Positions 7,915-16,106 of a stretch of DNA of 64,000 bases are shown here, in pieces. The notes below the pieces were generated by a model. That model had not been told where the DNA came from, ran no database searches, and saw only the letters and a program-made list of their open reading frames with translations. The number at the start of each line of letters is the position of its first letter. Within the stretch, counting starts at the first letter, position 1. The translations under genes were made by a program, and so were the position numbers. Origin of the DNA: Fervidibacter sinensis (GTDB lineage: Bacteria; Armatimonadota; Fervidibacteria; Fervidibacterales; Fervidibacteraceae); assembly GCA_032161045.1 (NCBI GenBank), contig JAVHTH010000004.1; one strand, 5' to 3'.

Positions 7915-9816
7915 ATGCCAGAAAACCCCACCGTTGCTAAACTGAAAATGGTGGCGATGATGCAAAGGATGAAAGATAGCAAAAGGTTCGTTCTCCTTGG
8001 CGTTTTGTCAGCGTTGTTGAGTTTCATCGGGGTTAACTTCACGCCGATTTACTGGCTGAATGCAAGGGTTACCGATGGTTTGTTGAGACGGTTTCGCCCT
8101 TCCAATCATCCAGATTTGTTGCTCGTCGTCATTGACGATGAAAGTTTGCGGAAGTTGGGACGATTCCCGTTTGACCGAACCGTTTACGCCCGTTTGCTTG
8201 ACAGACTTAAGGAAGCAGGTGCTAAAGTCGTTGCCTTTGACACCTTGTTCGTTGAGCCAACTCCTTCCGATAAGGTGCTCGCCGATGCAATGCGAAAATT
8301 CGGCAAGGTCGTTTTGGGAGTCAATTTAGCGTCAGAGAAGACGGATTTAGCAGAGCGTTTCAAGTTGCCCATCAATTTCCCCCTCCCGCTGAAGGCGACT
8401 GGTATCGCTTTACCACCTGAACCTTTGCTTTCAGCATGTTCAGGCTTGGGCTTCGTTTACCCCTTCCCAGACCAAGATGGCGTTTGCAGGACTTTGCCTT
8501 TGGCTATTGAACTGGCTGGTGACAAAAGTGGTGCCTTCCCTTCCCTCAGCCTCGCTGCGGCAATTGCTTGGTCGGGAATGCCCCAAATGCGTCCCAGCCA
8601 AATTCGCTGGCGGAACCGAACCATTCGCCTCGGTAGTGATTGGGACATCCCCGTGTTACCTCCCTTTTCGCCTGAACGAATTGAGTTCCCCTCCGTTTCC
8701 TTCGCAAAAGTTCTTGAAGGCGATTTTGACCCCAAGACGGTTCAGGGCAAACTCGTTTTAGTCGGAATGGCTGCTTCGGGTTTGTTGGACCGTTTACCTA
8801 CCTCAACCGACCCATTAGCATACGGCATTGAAATCCACGCAGCGGCAATCAACTCCCTCTTGACAGGAGAAACTGTCCGCTATGCACCGCCTTGGTTGCA
8901 ATTGTTGATTGCCTCGGTGTTCAGTGTTTTGATTTGTCTGTCGGTTCTGTTACTGCCGTTCCAACGCAGCCTCATAGCCGCCATAGGTCTGGTTATCACC
9001 GCTTACGCTTTCACTTTGCTTTTGTTGCGACAAGGCTTGATTTTACCGCCCCTGTTCCTTTTCGCTTCACTGGCGATGGCTTTCATTTCCGCAACTGGTT
9101 TGTTGGTGGAGATTCAATGGTCTGCCTTGCAGCGGATTAGGGTTTATGTGGCTCAGCCCATTGTAGAGACCCTCGCCTTCTCGCCAGAAAGATTCCGAAC
9201 TGGGGAGAGAAGGGAAATAACCGTGCTTTTTTCCGACATCCGGAACTTCACCCCAATCGCAGCAAGTTTACCGCCATACGAAGTCGTCACGCTCCTTGAG
9301 ACATATTTCAACCGCATGACCGAGATCGTTCGCCTTTACGACGGAGTCGTTGACAAGTTTTTGGGCGACGGAATAATGGTTCTGTTCGGCGTCGTAGCCG
9401 ACCAAACAGACCACGCACAAAGAGCAGTTCTTTGTGCCATACAGATGCTTGAAGAGTTGAGCGCAGTGAACTGGGAATGGGAACGAGTTACCGGTTCACC
9501 ATTAAGCATCGGCATCGGTGTCAACACAGGAATCGCAATCATCGGCGAAGTGGGCGCTGAGTGGCGAAAGGAACTGACTGCTTTGGGTGCGACGGTCAAT
9601 TTGGCTCAAAGGTTAGAGCAACTGACCAAAGAAGTTGGAGCGAATTTGCTCATCAGCGATAGCACTTACGAGTATGTGGCTGATTTAGTCTTAGCCGAGC
9701 CATTGGAGCCGTTGACTGTCAAGGGCTTTGACCGACCGATTCTGGCTTACAGGGTGATTGGGCTGACGGAAGTGGGGCGAAAAGTTCGCCGCTCAATCTT
9801 GGCTGAAAAAGCGTGA
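7915..9816 (+). CDS. CHASE2-sensor class III adenylate cyclase
   Basis: About 633 residues. After a short N-terminal helix, an extracytoplasmic CHASE2 domain (from DGLLRRFRPSNHPDLLLVVI through VGMAASGLLDR) is followed by three membrane helices and a cytoplasmic class III cyclase domain. The metal-binding aspartates are in VLFSDIRNF and FLGDGIMVLFG. The substrate lysine precedes FLGDG, and the partner position is Thr (LTALGATVN), a Lys/Thr pair as in some bacterial adenylate cyclases; the transition-state Asn and Arg are in TVNLAQRLE. It likely makes cAMP in response to an outside signal. The start is uncertain: GTG 7897, ATG 7915 and ATG 7948 are possible and none has a clear Shine-Dalgarno sequence. 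Confidence 0.88.
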   Translation: MPENPTVAKLKMVAMMQRMKDSKRFVLLGVLSALLSFIGVNFTPIYWLNARVTDGLLRRFRPSNHPDLLLVVIDDESLRKLGRFPFDRTVYARLLDRLKEAGAKVVAFDTLFVEPTPSDKVLADAMRKFGKVVLGVNLASEKTDLAERFKLPINFPLPLKATGIALPPEPLLSACSGLGFVYPFPDQDGVCRTLPLAIELAGDKSGAFPSLSLAAAIAWSGMPQMRPSQIRWRNRTIRLGSDWDIPVLPPFSPERIEFPSVSFAKVLEGDFDPKTVQGKLVLVGMAASGLLDRLPTSTDPLAYGIEIHAAAINSLLTGETVRYAPPWLQLLIASVFSVLICLSVLLLPFQRSLIAAIGLVITAYAFTLLLLRQGLILPPLFLFASLAMAFISATGLLVEIQWSALQRIRVYVAQPIVETLAFSPERFRTGERREITVLFSDIRNFTPIAASLPPYEVVTLLETYFNRMTEIVRLYDGVVDKFLGDGIMVLFGVVADQTDHAQRAVLCAIQMLEELSAVNWEWERVTGSPLSIGIGVNTGIAIIGEVGAEWRKELTALGATVNLAQRLEQLTKEVGANLLISDSTYEYVADLVLAEPLEPLTVKGFDRPILAYRVIGLTEVGRKVRRSILAEKA

Positions 9817-9833
9817 GTGGGGGTAAGCATGTG

Positions 9834-11099
9834 ATGGCGGACTTTTGGACCTTCGTGCGGTTGAGCGTTTGGTGGTTGCCGTTCAATTGTTTGTGGACTG
9901 CACTCTTGACTCAAGGTTTGCAAGTTCGGGTTGAACACCTTGCCCCGCCTGAAGCGAAAGGTGGAGCATTGGCGACCTTGACAGCAATAGGGGCAATGCT
10001 TTCACTCTTAAGTCAAGTTGTCGCTGGTCCTTTGAGCGACCGATGCTCTCACCCTTTGGGGCGAAGGAGACCTTTCTTGTTGATGGGGACATTGCTCGCC
10101 ATCCCCTTTCTGTTTGGCTTCACTTGGCTTGACAGTTTTTGGCTCGTTGTTTTGAGTTTCGCTTTGCTCCAATGGTTTCTAAACCTCTCCGCTGCTCCAA
10201 CCCGTGCATTGCTGCCAGATTTAGTCCCGCCAGAAAAACACGGTGTCGCTTCCGCTCAAATTGGACTTTGGTCGCTCTTCGGGCAAGTCGTCGGCATGAT
10301 CGCAATTGGGGTTTTGCTCAGCCCAACTTATTGGCAGAGATGGGGAGTGACTGCAGACAAAATTGCAGCGGAAAACTTGGGTTTGCGTTGGTTTGTCGTC
10401 GCTGTCACGGTTTTGCTTTTGCTCGCCACAATCTTGACAGCAACTTTGCCCGACCGACCTGCCGTCAGGTCTTCAACTTCGCTTTGGAAAACTGTCGCCG
10501 ATGCATACAAGTTCCCGCTGAGAGAGCATGTTGACTTTTTGAAGTTGTTGGCGTCGCGATTTCTGCTCAACTTGGGCTTTTACACAGCCGTCGCTTTCAT
10601 GCGTTGGTTTCTCGCTGACACGCTCAAGGTTGAAGATGCAGCAAAGGCAATGATGGAGTTAGGGTTGCTCGTCACCGTCGTCAGCGTGCCCAGCGTGCTT
10701 ATTGGCGGGAAGTTGGCAGATAAGATGAGCAAACGCAAACTTTGCATCACTGCTGCTATCATTGCGGGCATTGGTGGATTGCTTTTCGTGGTTGCACAAA
10801 ACTTTGTGATGTTGTTATTGCCAGCGGCACTGTTTGGGTGCGGTTCAGGTGTTTTTGCCGTTGCAAATTGGGCTTGGGCTGTCAACTTGATGCCGAAAGG
10901 GGAAGGCGGGAAGTTTTTTGCGCTCTGGCAATTCGCTTTCACGCTGCCACAAGTTTTCGGTCCAGCAATCAGCGGCAAATTGGGAGATTTCGTCAACGCC
11001 GCTTTCGGAAGCGGTTTCGGATGGCGCATCGTGCTCTTGCTTTGCGTCGTTGAGATGCTTGCGGGAGCGGTTTTGCTGCTCAAGGTTCGCGAGAGGTGA
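9834..11099 (+). CDS. MFS transporter, sugar/H+ symporter-like
   Basis: About 421 residues with 12 predicted membrane helices. The loop 2-3 signature is GPLSDRCSHPLGRRRPFLLM, and the loop 8-9 counterpart is GGKLADKMSKRK. The SHPLGRRRPF form is common in the glycoside-pentoside-hexuronide and sucrose-carrier branches, so a sugar or glycoside substrate is likely but not proven. The ATG at 9834 is preferred; a GTG at 9813 overlaps the cyclase stop region. It begins 17 bp after the cyclase gene and probably shares its transcript. Confidence 0.75.
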   Translation: MADFWTFVRLSVWWLPFNCLWTALLTQGLQVRVEHLAPPEAKGGALATLTAIGAMLSLLSQVVAGPLSDRCSHPLGRRRPFLLMGTLLAIPFLFGFTWLDSFWLVVLSFALLQWFLNLSAAPTRALLPDLVPPEKHGVASAQIGLWSLFGQVVGMIAIGVLLSPTYWQRWGVTADKIAAENLGLRWFVVAVTVLLLLATILTATLPDRPAVRSSTSLWKTVADAYKFPLREHVDFLKLLASRFLLNLGFYTAVAFMRWFLADTLKVEDAAKAMMELGLLVTVVSVPSVLIGGKLADKMSKRKLCITAAIIAGIGGLLFVVAQNFVMLLLPAALFGCGSGVFAVANWAWAVNLMPKGEGGKFFALWQFAFTLPQVFGPAISGKLGDFVNAAFGSGFGWRIVLLLCVVEMLAGAVLLLKVRER

Positions 11100-11131
11100 A
11101 GGTATTTTTGGCTCTGTAGAAATCCCGCGTG

Positions 11132-11219
11132 GTAGCGTCACCCCTTGCGGGCGACGGTCGTAACGCAAACTGACAGTTTGTGTTGCGAAACTTCCGTCGG
11201 GGACAAGTTCCGACGCTAC
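11132..11219. repeat. 88-bp imperfect palindromic element between convergent genes
   Basis: The ends GTAGCGTC and GACGCTAC are exact inverse copies. Inside, CGACGG pairs with CCGTCG, and the centre is a hairpin (ACGCAAACTG / CAGTTTGTGT, one wobble). It fills most of the gap between the MFS gene and mutL, so it could end transcription from both sides or be a small non-autonomous mobile element. Confidence 0.6.
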
Positions 11220-11236
11220 TTAAAGTTTTGAGAATG

Positions 11237-11264
11237 AACGAGCAACCCAGAACGCGCAACACTA
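11237..11264. repeat. 28-bp tract of four heptamers
   Basis: Four consecutive 7-nt units beginning AAC (AACGAGC, AACCCAG, AACGCGC, AACACTA). On the other strand they read NNNNGTT. It lies directly after the mutL stop codon. The 4 x 7 design recurs with other sequences elsewhere in the window. Confidence 0.45.
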
Positions 11265-11265
11265 T

Positions 11266-13140
11266 TTAACCCCGCTCAAAGCGCTTATCAAGTTCGGATT
11301 TTGTCAAGGTGATGATGACAGGTTGACCGTGAGGGCAAAGGGCGGGATTTTCAAGCGAGAGCAAATCGTCAAGCAGTTGCTGCATCTCTTCAAACGACAA
11401 AACATCGCCAGCCTTAATCGCAGCCTTGCAAGCAACTGCTGCCAAAAGGTCAAAAAGGAGTTCGCCCGTCGTCGGAATTTCGCCTGCAGTCAACTCGTCA
11501 ATCAAATCCTGCAGAATTTGCTCGTAATCCCTTTGGGCGATTATTGCTGGGACAGTTCTGACGAGGAAAGTGTTGCGCCCAAACGGCTCTAATTCAAAAC
11601 CCGCCTGTTTTAGAACTTTCAAGTTCGCTTCAACGAACGCCGCTTGAGTTTGTCCCAAGTTGAGCGTGAAAGGCACAACCAGACCTTGCCTCAAAACTTC
11701 GCTGCCTTTGGAACGGCGAACCAACTGCTCAAACAGAACTCGTTCGTGGGCACGGTGCTGGCTGACGATGAACAAATCACCTTGCTCGTTCTCGGCAAGG
11801 ATGTATGTTGCTGCCAACTGTTTGATGGGCGTTAACCCAACAGGGCGAACAATAAGGGGCAGCGTTTTGGGTTGAGTGACCGATGCGGGTTGAGGAAGTC
11901 CCTGCATTGGTGGCTGTGGACTGATAACAGGCGAAGGGACAGGAGCAGTTTGAGTTTGCTGTGAAGGTGCAGCCCCGATTTGTGGGGCAGTTGCTTGCTC
12001 AGTTCGCCCAAAGCGAATCCTCAGCAAGGTTCGGAAATCAGCAAGGTCTTTTTGAACAGAGCGAGGGGTCGGTTGCGTGCTCGGCGGGCGTAAAGTCAAA
12101 GTGCTTTCGGAAGGTTCTGGTTGCGGCTTGAGCGAAGCGACGGGAATGACTTGACCAGCGACCAACGCTTCCCTCAACGCCCTCACAACGACCGCTTGAA
12201 CTTCCGACTCTTTGCGGAAACGAACCTCAATCTTTGCGGGATGGACATTGACATCAACCAATTCTGGGGGCAAGTCCAAAAACAGCACGACAATTGGTTG
12301 GCGACCTTCGGGGATGAAACCGTGATATGCGTGGCTGACGGCGGTAGAGAGCGTTTTGTTACGGACAAAGCGGTTGTTGACAAAGAACCATTGATGGCTT
12401 CTCGTCGGCTTGCTCATCGTCGGTGGCGACACGAAACCGCGAACGGTGTAGGGGGGTTCGTGATATTGGACTGGGATAAGTTGCTGGGCAATCTCGCGAC
12501 CGAGAACTTCGGCAAGAGCGGAACGCTCATCACCTGTCGGGACATGGCGCAAAATTTCTCGGTCGCCGTGAAAAAGCGTGAATGAGACATCTGGAAAGGC
12601 GAGGATATATCGGCTGACGACTTCAGCGATGTGGGCAAACTCCGTTGACGCAGCCTTCAGGAACTTGAGCCTTGCGGGAGTGTTGAAGAACAAGCCCTTG
12701 ACAGTTACTGTTGTGCCTTGAGGGCAGCCTATAGGCTCTACAGTTTGCAATATGCCGCCTTCAACCACAACCCTCGTCCCTTGCTCGGCGTTTGGTGGTC
12801 GGGTTACGAGTTCAACATGGGAGACGGAAGCGATGGAAGGTAAAGCCTCGCCCCTAAAACCCATCGTCGTAATTCGCCAAAGGTCATCAGCGTCCTTAAT
12901 TTTGCTCGTCGCGTGCCGTTGAAACGCCAAGACGGCATCTTCCGCATCCATGCCGCAACCGTCGTCAGTGACGCGAATTAACTTTTTGCCGCCTTCTTCA
13001 ACGCGAATGGTGATTCGGGTTGCACCTGCATCAAGCGAGTTTTCAATCAACTCCTTGACAACAGAAGCGGGTCTTTCAACCACCTCTCCCGCAGCGATTT
13101 GAGATGCCACATCTGGCGGCAAGATGATAATTCGTCCCAA
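11266..13140 (-). CDS. mutL: DNA mismatch repair protein MutL
   Basis: A GHKL ATPase that links mismatch recognition by MutS to strand removal. The N-terminal ATPase motifs are ELIENSLDAGA, VTDDGCGMD and GFRGEALPSIASV. A Pro/Gln-rich linker (about residues 340-425) joins the C-terminal dimerisation domain, which has ACKAAIKAGD and CPHGQP. The endonuclease motif reads SQHRAHERVLFE, so the first metal-ligand Asp of DQHAx2Ex4E is Ser. The chosen TTG start (13138-13140) has AGGGGG nine nt upstream and gives 624 residues beginning LGRIIILPPDVASQIAAGEV. The frame stays open to 13230, but that extension is encoded by a repeat half-element and the end of rlmN. Third gene of dnaX-rlmN-mutL. Confidence 0.93.
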   Translation of the reverse strand: MGRIIILPPDVASQIAAGEVVERPASVVKELIENSLDAGATRITIRVEEGGKKLIRVTDDGCGMDAEDAVLAFQRHATSKIKDADDLWRITTMGFRGEALPSIASVSHVELVTRPPNAEQGTRVVVEGGILQTVEPIGCPQGTTVTVKGLFFNTPARLKFLKAASTEFAHIAEVVSRYILAFPDVSFTLFHGDREILRHVPTGDERSALAEVLGREIAQQLIPVQYHEPPYTVRGFVSPPTMSKPTRSHQWFFVNNRFVRNKTLSTAVSHAYHGFIPEGRQPIVVLFLDLPPELVDVNVHPAKIEVRFRKESEVQAVVVRALREALVAGQVIPVASLKPQPEPSESTLTLRPPSTQPTPRSVQKDLADFRTLLRIRFGRTEQATAPQIGAAPSQQTQTAPVPSPVISPQPPMQGLPQPASVTQPKTLPLIVRPVGLTPIKQLAATYILAENEQGDLFIVSQHRAHERVLFEQLVRRSKGSEVLRQGLVVPFTLNLGQTQAAFVEANLKVLKQAGFELEPFGRNTFLVRTVPAIIAQRDYEQILQDLIDELTAGEIPTTGELLFDLLAAVACKAAIKAGDVLSFEEMQQLLDDLLSLENPALCPHGQPVIITLTKSELDKRFERG

Positions 13141-13160
13141 ATTCGTTCGCCCCCTAAACC

Positions 13161-13198
13161 GGACGGCACTCCACTTCGTTCCGTGCCTTACTACGAAC
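13161..13198. repeat. Half copy of the 79-bp palindromic element
   Basis: These 38 bp match the right half of the three elements in the gene at 41653-46293 (GGCACTTCACTTCGTTCC then TGCCTAACTACGAAC) with few changes. They cover the rlmN stop codon (TAG, 13191-13193) and the mutL leader. Read on the minus strand the element supplies the last sense codons of rlmN and reaches to within about 20 bp of the mutL start. Confidence 0.7.
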
Positions 13199-14204
13199 TT
13201 GACAAATGTTGTCTGCGGAGTTGACCGCAAGCGCCTTGAATGTCAGTTCCCCGTTCTTGTCTTACGGTGACAGGAATCCCTTGCTTTGCGAGGACCTGAC
13301 GGAATCGTTCAACAGCGGTTTCGCTCGGACGCTCAAACTCGTTAACCGTCGGGTTGTATGGGATCAGGTTGACATGGCAAGGCATGTCTTTGAGCAACCT
13401 TGACAATTCAACAGCGTGCTCAACCTTGTCGTTAACGCCTCGCAAAAGCACATACTCAAAAGATATGCGCCGTTTCGTCGCTTGAAAGTATTCCCAGCAC
13501 GCCTTCATGACTTCGGAAATTGGTGGCAACTTTGCTGGGATAAGTTTTTGGCGCAGTTCGTCGTTTGGTGCGTGAAGCGAGATCGCCAAATTGACTTGCA
13601 TCCCCAACTGAGCCAACTTGCGAATCCCTTGAACGATACCGACCGTTGAAACTGTCATTCGCCTCGCGCCGATCCCGACCTCTCGGTTGAGCAACCTTAT
13701 CGCCTTGACAAGGTTGTCAAAGTTGAGCATCGGTTCGCCCATGCCCATGAAGACGATGTTGGGGTTTTCTTGACGCTTTGCGATGAGCACCTGTCCGACG
13801 ATTTCCCCTGCAGTCAAGTTGCGGGCGTAACTTTCGCCTGAGGCACAAAACTTGCACCCAATTGGACAGCCGACTTGAGTGCTAACGCAGATTGTGTCCC
13901 AATCGCCGTGTGGGATGAAAACGCACTCAACGGTTTCGCCGTCAAGCAACTTACTCAGGTATTTCGTTGTCCCGTCGGCGGAAACTTTCACATCAACAAC
14001 TTGCAGCGGGTTGATGACTGCGATTTCGTTCAACTTCTCGCGCAGACCTTTCGGCAAATCGGTCATCGCGTCAAAAGTCACAACGCCTTTGCGGTAAATC
14101 CACAGGGCAAGTTGGCGACCGCGATATTTCGGCTCACCGAGTTGCTCGGCAAATGCTTCCAACTCCTGTGTTGTCATTCCGACCAAAACAGTTTGTCCTG
14201 CCAT
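13191..14204 (-). CDS. rlmN: Dual-specificity rRNA/tRNA adenine C2-methyltransferase RlmN
   Basis: A radical SAM methyltransferase that methylates C2 of A2503 in 23S rRNA and A37 in some tRNAs. The 337-residue protein carries the cluster motif CPIGCKFC (CxxxCxxC), the FMGMGEPMLNFDN motif and the late cysteine in GACGQL that serves in the methyl-transfer mechanism; the first mechanistic Cys of the pair is in VECVFIPHG. The start is an ATG after AAGGGG. Its terminal Ser-Ser-stop lies in a repeat half-element. It stands between dnaX and mutL in one minus-strand operon. Confidence 0.94.
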   Translation of the reverse strand: MAGQTVLVGMTTQELEAFAEQLGEPKYRGRQLALWIYRKGVVTFDAMTDLPKGLREKLNEIAVINPLQVVDVKVSADGTTKYLSKLLDGETVECVFIPHGDWDTICVSTQVGCPIGCKFCASGESYARNLTAGEIVGQVLIAKRQENPNIVFMGMGEPMLNFDNLVKAIRLLNREVGIGARRMTVSTVGIVQGIRKLAQLGMQVNLAISLHAPNDELRQKLIPAKLPPISEVMKACWEYFQATKRRISFEYVLLRGVNDKVEHAVELSRLLKDMPCHVNLIPYNPTVNEFERPSETAVERFRQVLAKQGIPVTVRQERGTDIQGACGQLRRQHLSSS

Positions 14205-14231
14205 GGCAGTTAACCCCTTCGGTTTCGGTCG

Positions 14232-15848
14232 CTAACTGTCAAACAAGGAAGCCAAGTATTCCTCCGTGTCAACTTCACGCTGCTGGGTTGGAGAAGCCTT
14301 AGCGGTAGGTTCAGCACCAACGGGAGTGCCGACAGTCGGTTGCGTTATTTGTGCTGAAAGGACCGGCTTGATTTTCAGGTCGGGCATGTTGAAAACTTCA
14401 CGCAAACATTGTTCAATCGTTTCCCGATAACTCCTGTCGTTAACGCAGTCGTAAGAGAATGCGTGCTGGAAGGTCAGCACGAGTTGATTGTCCTGCAAGT
14501 CCGTTGGTTCGGCGTTGAGCAAGAAGGAGTAAGCGACCATTGATGTTCGCTTCAGTTGCTCCAAAAAGATTTCCCAGTGCTGGCGGATGTAATCCAAACC
14601 CGATAACTCCTCTTGCGGCGGCAAAGTTGTTTCTGCTTCGGGTTGAGTTGCGATAGCAGTAGGAGTTGGAGCGATCTCAACGGGTTGACGCGTGGGCTGA
14701 GGAGCGGTGATGGTGGGCATAGCAGGTGCTGTCGCTTTTTCGGCAGGAACTTCTTCCCTTGCTTTCAAAATCATCGTCATGTTCAAAAGCCCAATTTCAA
14801 GCACCAATTGAGCATCGGTCGCTGCCCTCAAATCTCTTTCCAACTCCCACGCAGCGCGAATCAGGCGCATCAGTTCGTATTCGCTGAAAAGTTGGGATTG
14901 CTGTTGTAGTAAACTTATGCGCTCCTCTGTCTCATCGGCGGAAACCCCGATTTTGTAGTTGAGAAGTTCACGCAAGTAGGTTGCGAGGTCGTGAGCGATT
15001 TGGTGCAAGTCGCGACCCGTCTCAACCGCTTCGGAAACTAAACTCCACAGAGTGTGGACATCGCCTTCCCTCAGTGCCGACACCAACCTTGACAAAAATT
15101 CGTCATCGGTGACACCAAGCAAAGACCGAACCAAATCAACGGTTATTTTTTCGTCAGCGAAGTTCATCGCTTGCTCTGTCATTGTCAAGGCATCTCTCAA
15201 CGCTCCTCTTGCCGCGCGTGCGATGAGTGCGATGGCTGCTGGGTCATATCGTCCCTGCCATCCTTCGTTCTCAAGGACGAAAACAAGCCGTTGGGCGATA
15301 TCCTTTGCCGAAATCGGATGGAAATCAAACCGAAGGCAACGGGAGCGGATAGTGGCTGGAACTTTGTGGGGGTCAGTAGTTGCCAGAACGAAAACGACCT
15401 GAGGCGGCGGCTCTTCAAGGGTTTTGAGCAAAGCGTTGAAAGCGGCGTTTGACAACATGTGAACTTCGTCAATGATGTAGACTTTGTAGCGAAGGACCGC
15501 CGGCAAGAAAGAGACGCGCTCAATGATGACTTCCCGGACAGCATCAACACCAGTGTGGGAGGCGGCGTCAATTTCAACCACATCCATGGCTGAACCCTTG
15601 ACAATGCTTTGACAAGCGGAACAAACACCGCAAGGTTCCGGCGAAATCCCTTTCTCGCAATTTAAAGCCATCGCGAGTAGCCGAGCCATAGTTGTTTTCC
15701 CAGTCCCACGCTGTCCGCAGAAAAGGTAAGCGTGGGCAATTCGTTTTGAGGCGATAGCGTTTTGGATAGCCCTTACGACATGTTTTTGTCCGACGACATC
15801 TGCAAATTTTCTGGGTCGGTATTTGCGATACAGCGTCTCATATGCCAT
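14232..15848 (-). CDS. dnaX: DNA polymerase III subunit gamma/tau
   Basis: The clamp-loader ATPase subunit. Residues 1-240 form the AAA+ core: Walker A GQRGTGKT, the zinc cysteines (C64, C73, C76, C79 in NCEKG...CGVCSAC), Walker B IIDEVHM and the sensor SRC in IRSRCLRFDF. A collar domain and a Pro/Ala/Thr-rich linker (about residues 375-420) precede a tau-like C-terminal domain. At 538 residues the protein is near the size of other DnaX proteins. No A-rich slippery site for a shorter gamma form was found. GGAGGG lies upstream of the ATG. First gene of dnaX-rlmN-mutL. Confidence 0.95.
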   Translation of the reverse strand: MAYETLYRKYRPRKFADVVGQKHVVRAIQNAIASKRIAHAYLFCGQRGTGKTTMARLLAMALNCEKGISPEPCGVCSACQSIVKGSAMDVVEIDAASHTGVDAVREVIIERVSFLPAVLRYKVYIIDEVHMLSNAAFNALLKTLEEPPPQVVFVLATTDPHKVPATIRSRCLRFDFHPISAKDIAQRLVFVLENEGWQGRYDPAAIALIARAARGALRDALTMTEQAMNFADEKITVDLVRSLLGVTDDEFLSRLVSALREGDVHTLWSLVSEAVETGRDLHQIAHDLATYLRELLNYKIGVSADETEERISLLQQQSQLFSEYELMRLIRAAWELERDLRAATDAQLVLEIGLLNMTMILKAREEVPAEKATAPAMPTITAPQPTRQPVEIAPTPTAIATQPEAETTLPPQEELSGLDYIRQHWEIFLEQLKRTSMVAYSFLLNAEPTDLQDNQLVLTFQHAFSYDCVNDRSYRETIEQCLREVFNMPDLKIKPVLSAQITQPTVGTPVGAEPTAKASPTQQREVDTEEYLASLFDS

Positions 15849-15940
15849 CCACAGAATCCCTCCAGCCGCAAAGTGTTTTTTGTCCGCAAAGATGATAGCA
15901 GCGTTGGGGGTGAAAAGGAAAGCGCAAAAAGAGGCAATTT

Positions 15941-15960
15941 GGGGCGAATTTTTCAGCCCC
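15941..15960 (-). terminator. Possible terminator after tRNA-Met
   Basis: On the minus strand GGGGC and GCCCC flank a 10-base AT-rich loop about 12 bp after the tRNA-Met 3' end; a TCTTTTT run follows a few bases later. The stem is only 5 bp, so this is a weak call. Confidence 0.3.
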
Positions 15961-15971
15961 TAAAAATCTTT

Positions 15972-16046
15972 TGGTGGGCGCGGAGGGATTCGAACCCCCA
16001 ACCGACCGGTTATGAGCCGGCTGCTCTGCCGTTGAGCTACGCGCCC
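15972..16046 (-). tRNA. tRNA-Met (CAT), probably elongator
   Basis: The minus strand folds as a complete cloverleaf with encoded CCA: acceptor GGGCGCG/CGCGCCC, D arm with GTAGCTC and GGCAGAGC, anticodon stem GCCGG/CCGGT around the loop CTCATAA (anticodon CAT), and T arm with GGTTCGAATCC. The first pair is G-C and the anticodon stem lacks the three G-C pairs of initiator tRNA, so an elongator Met tRNA is likely. A tRNA-Ile2 that is later modified to lysidine cannot be excluded. It lies 60 bp after rpoD on the same strand. Confidence 0.95.
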
Positions 16047-16106
16047 ACCTTACCCCAGATTAACTTGCACCCTGTTGCATCAAGTCGCATTTTAATTTTA
16101 GCACGG

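Noticed and set aside
13141..13230. MutL start at 13230
   Set aside because: The added 30 residues are encoded by a repeat half-element and the end of rlmN, and the MutL family begins at about the TTG with AGGGGG upstream.
14232..15848. Programmed frameshift in dnaX giving a short gamma form
   Set aside because: No A-rich slippery heptamer followed by a hairpin was seen in the linker region.
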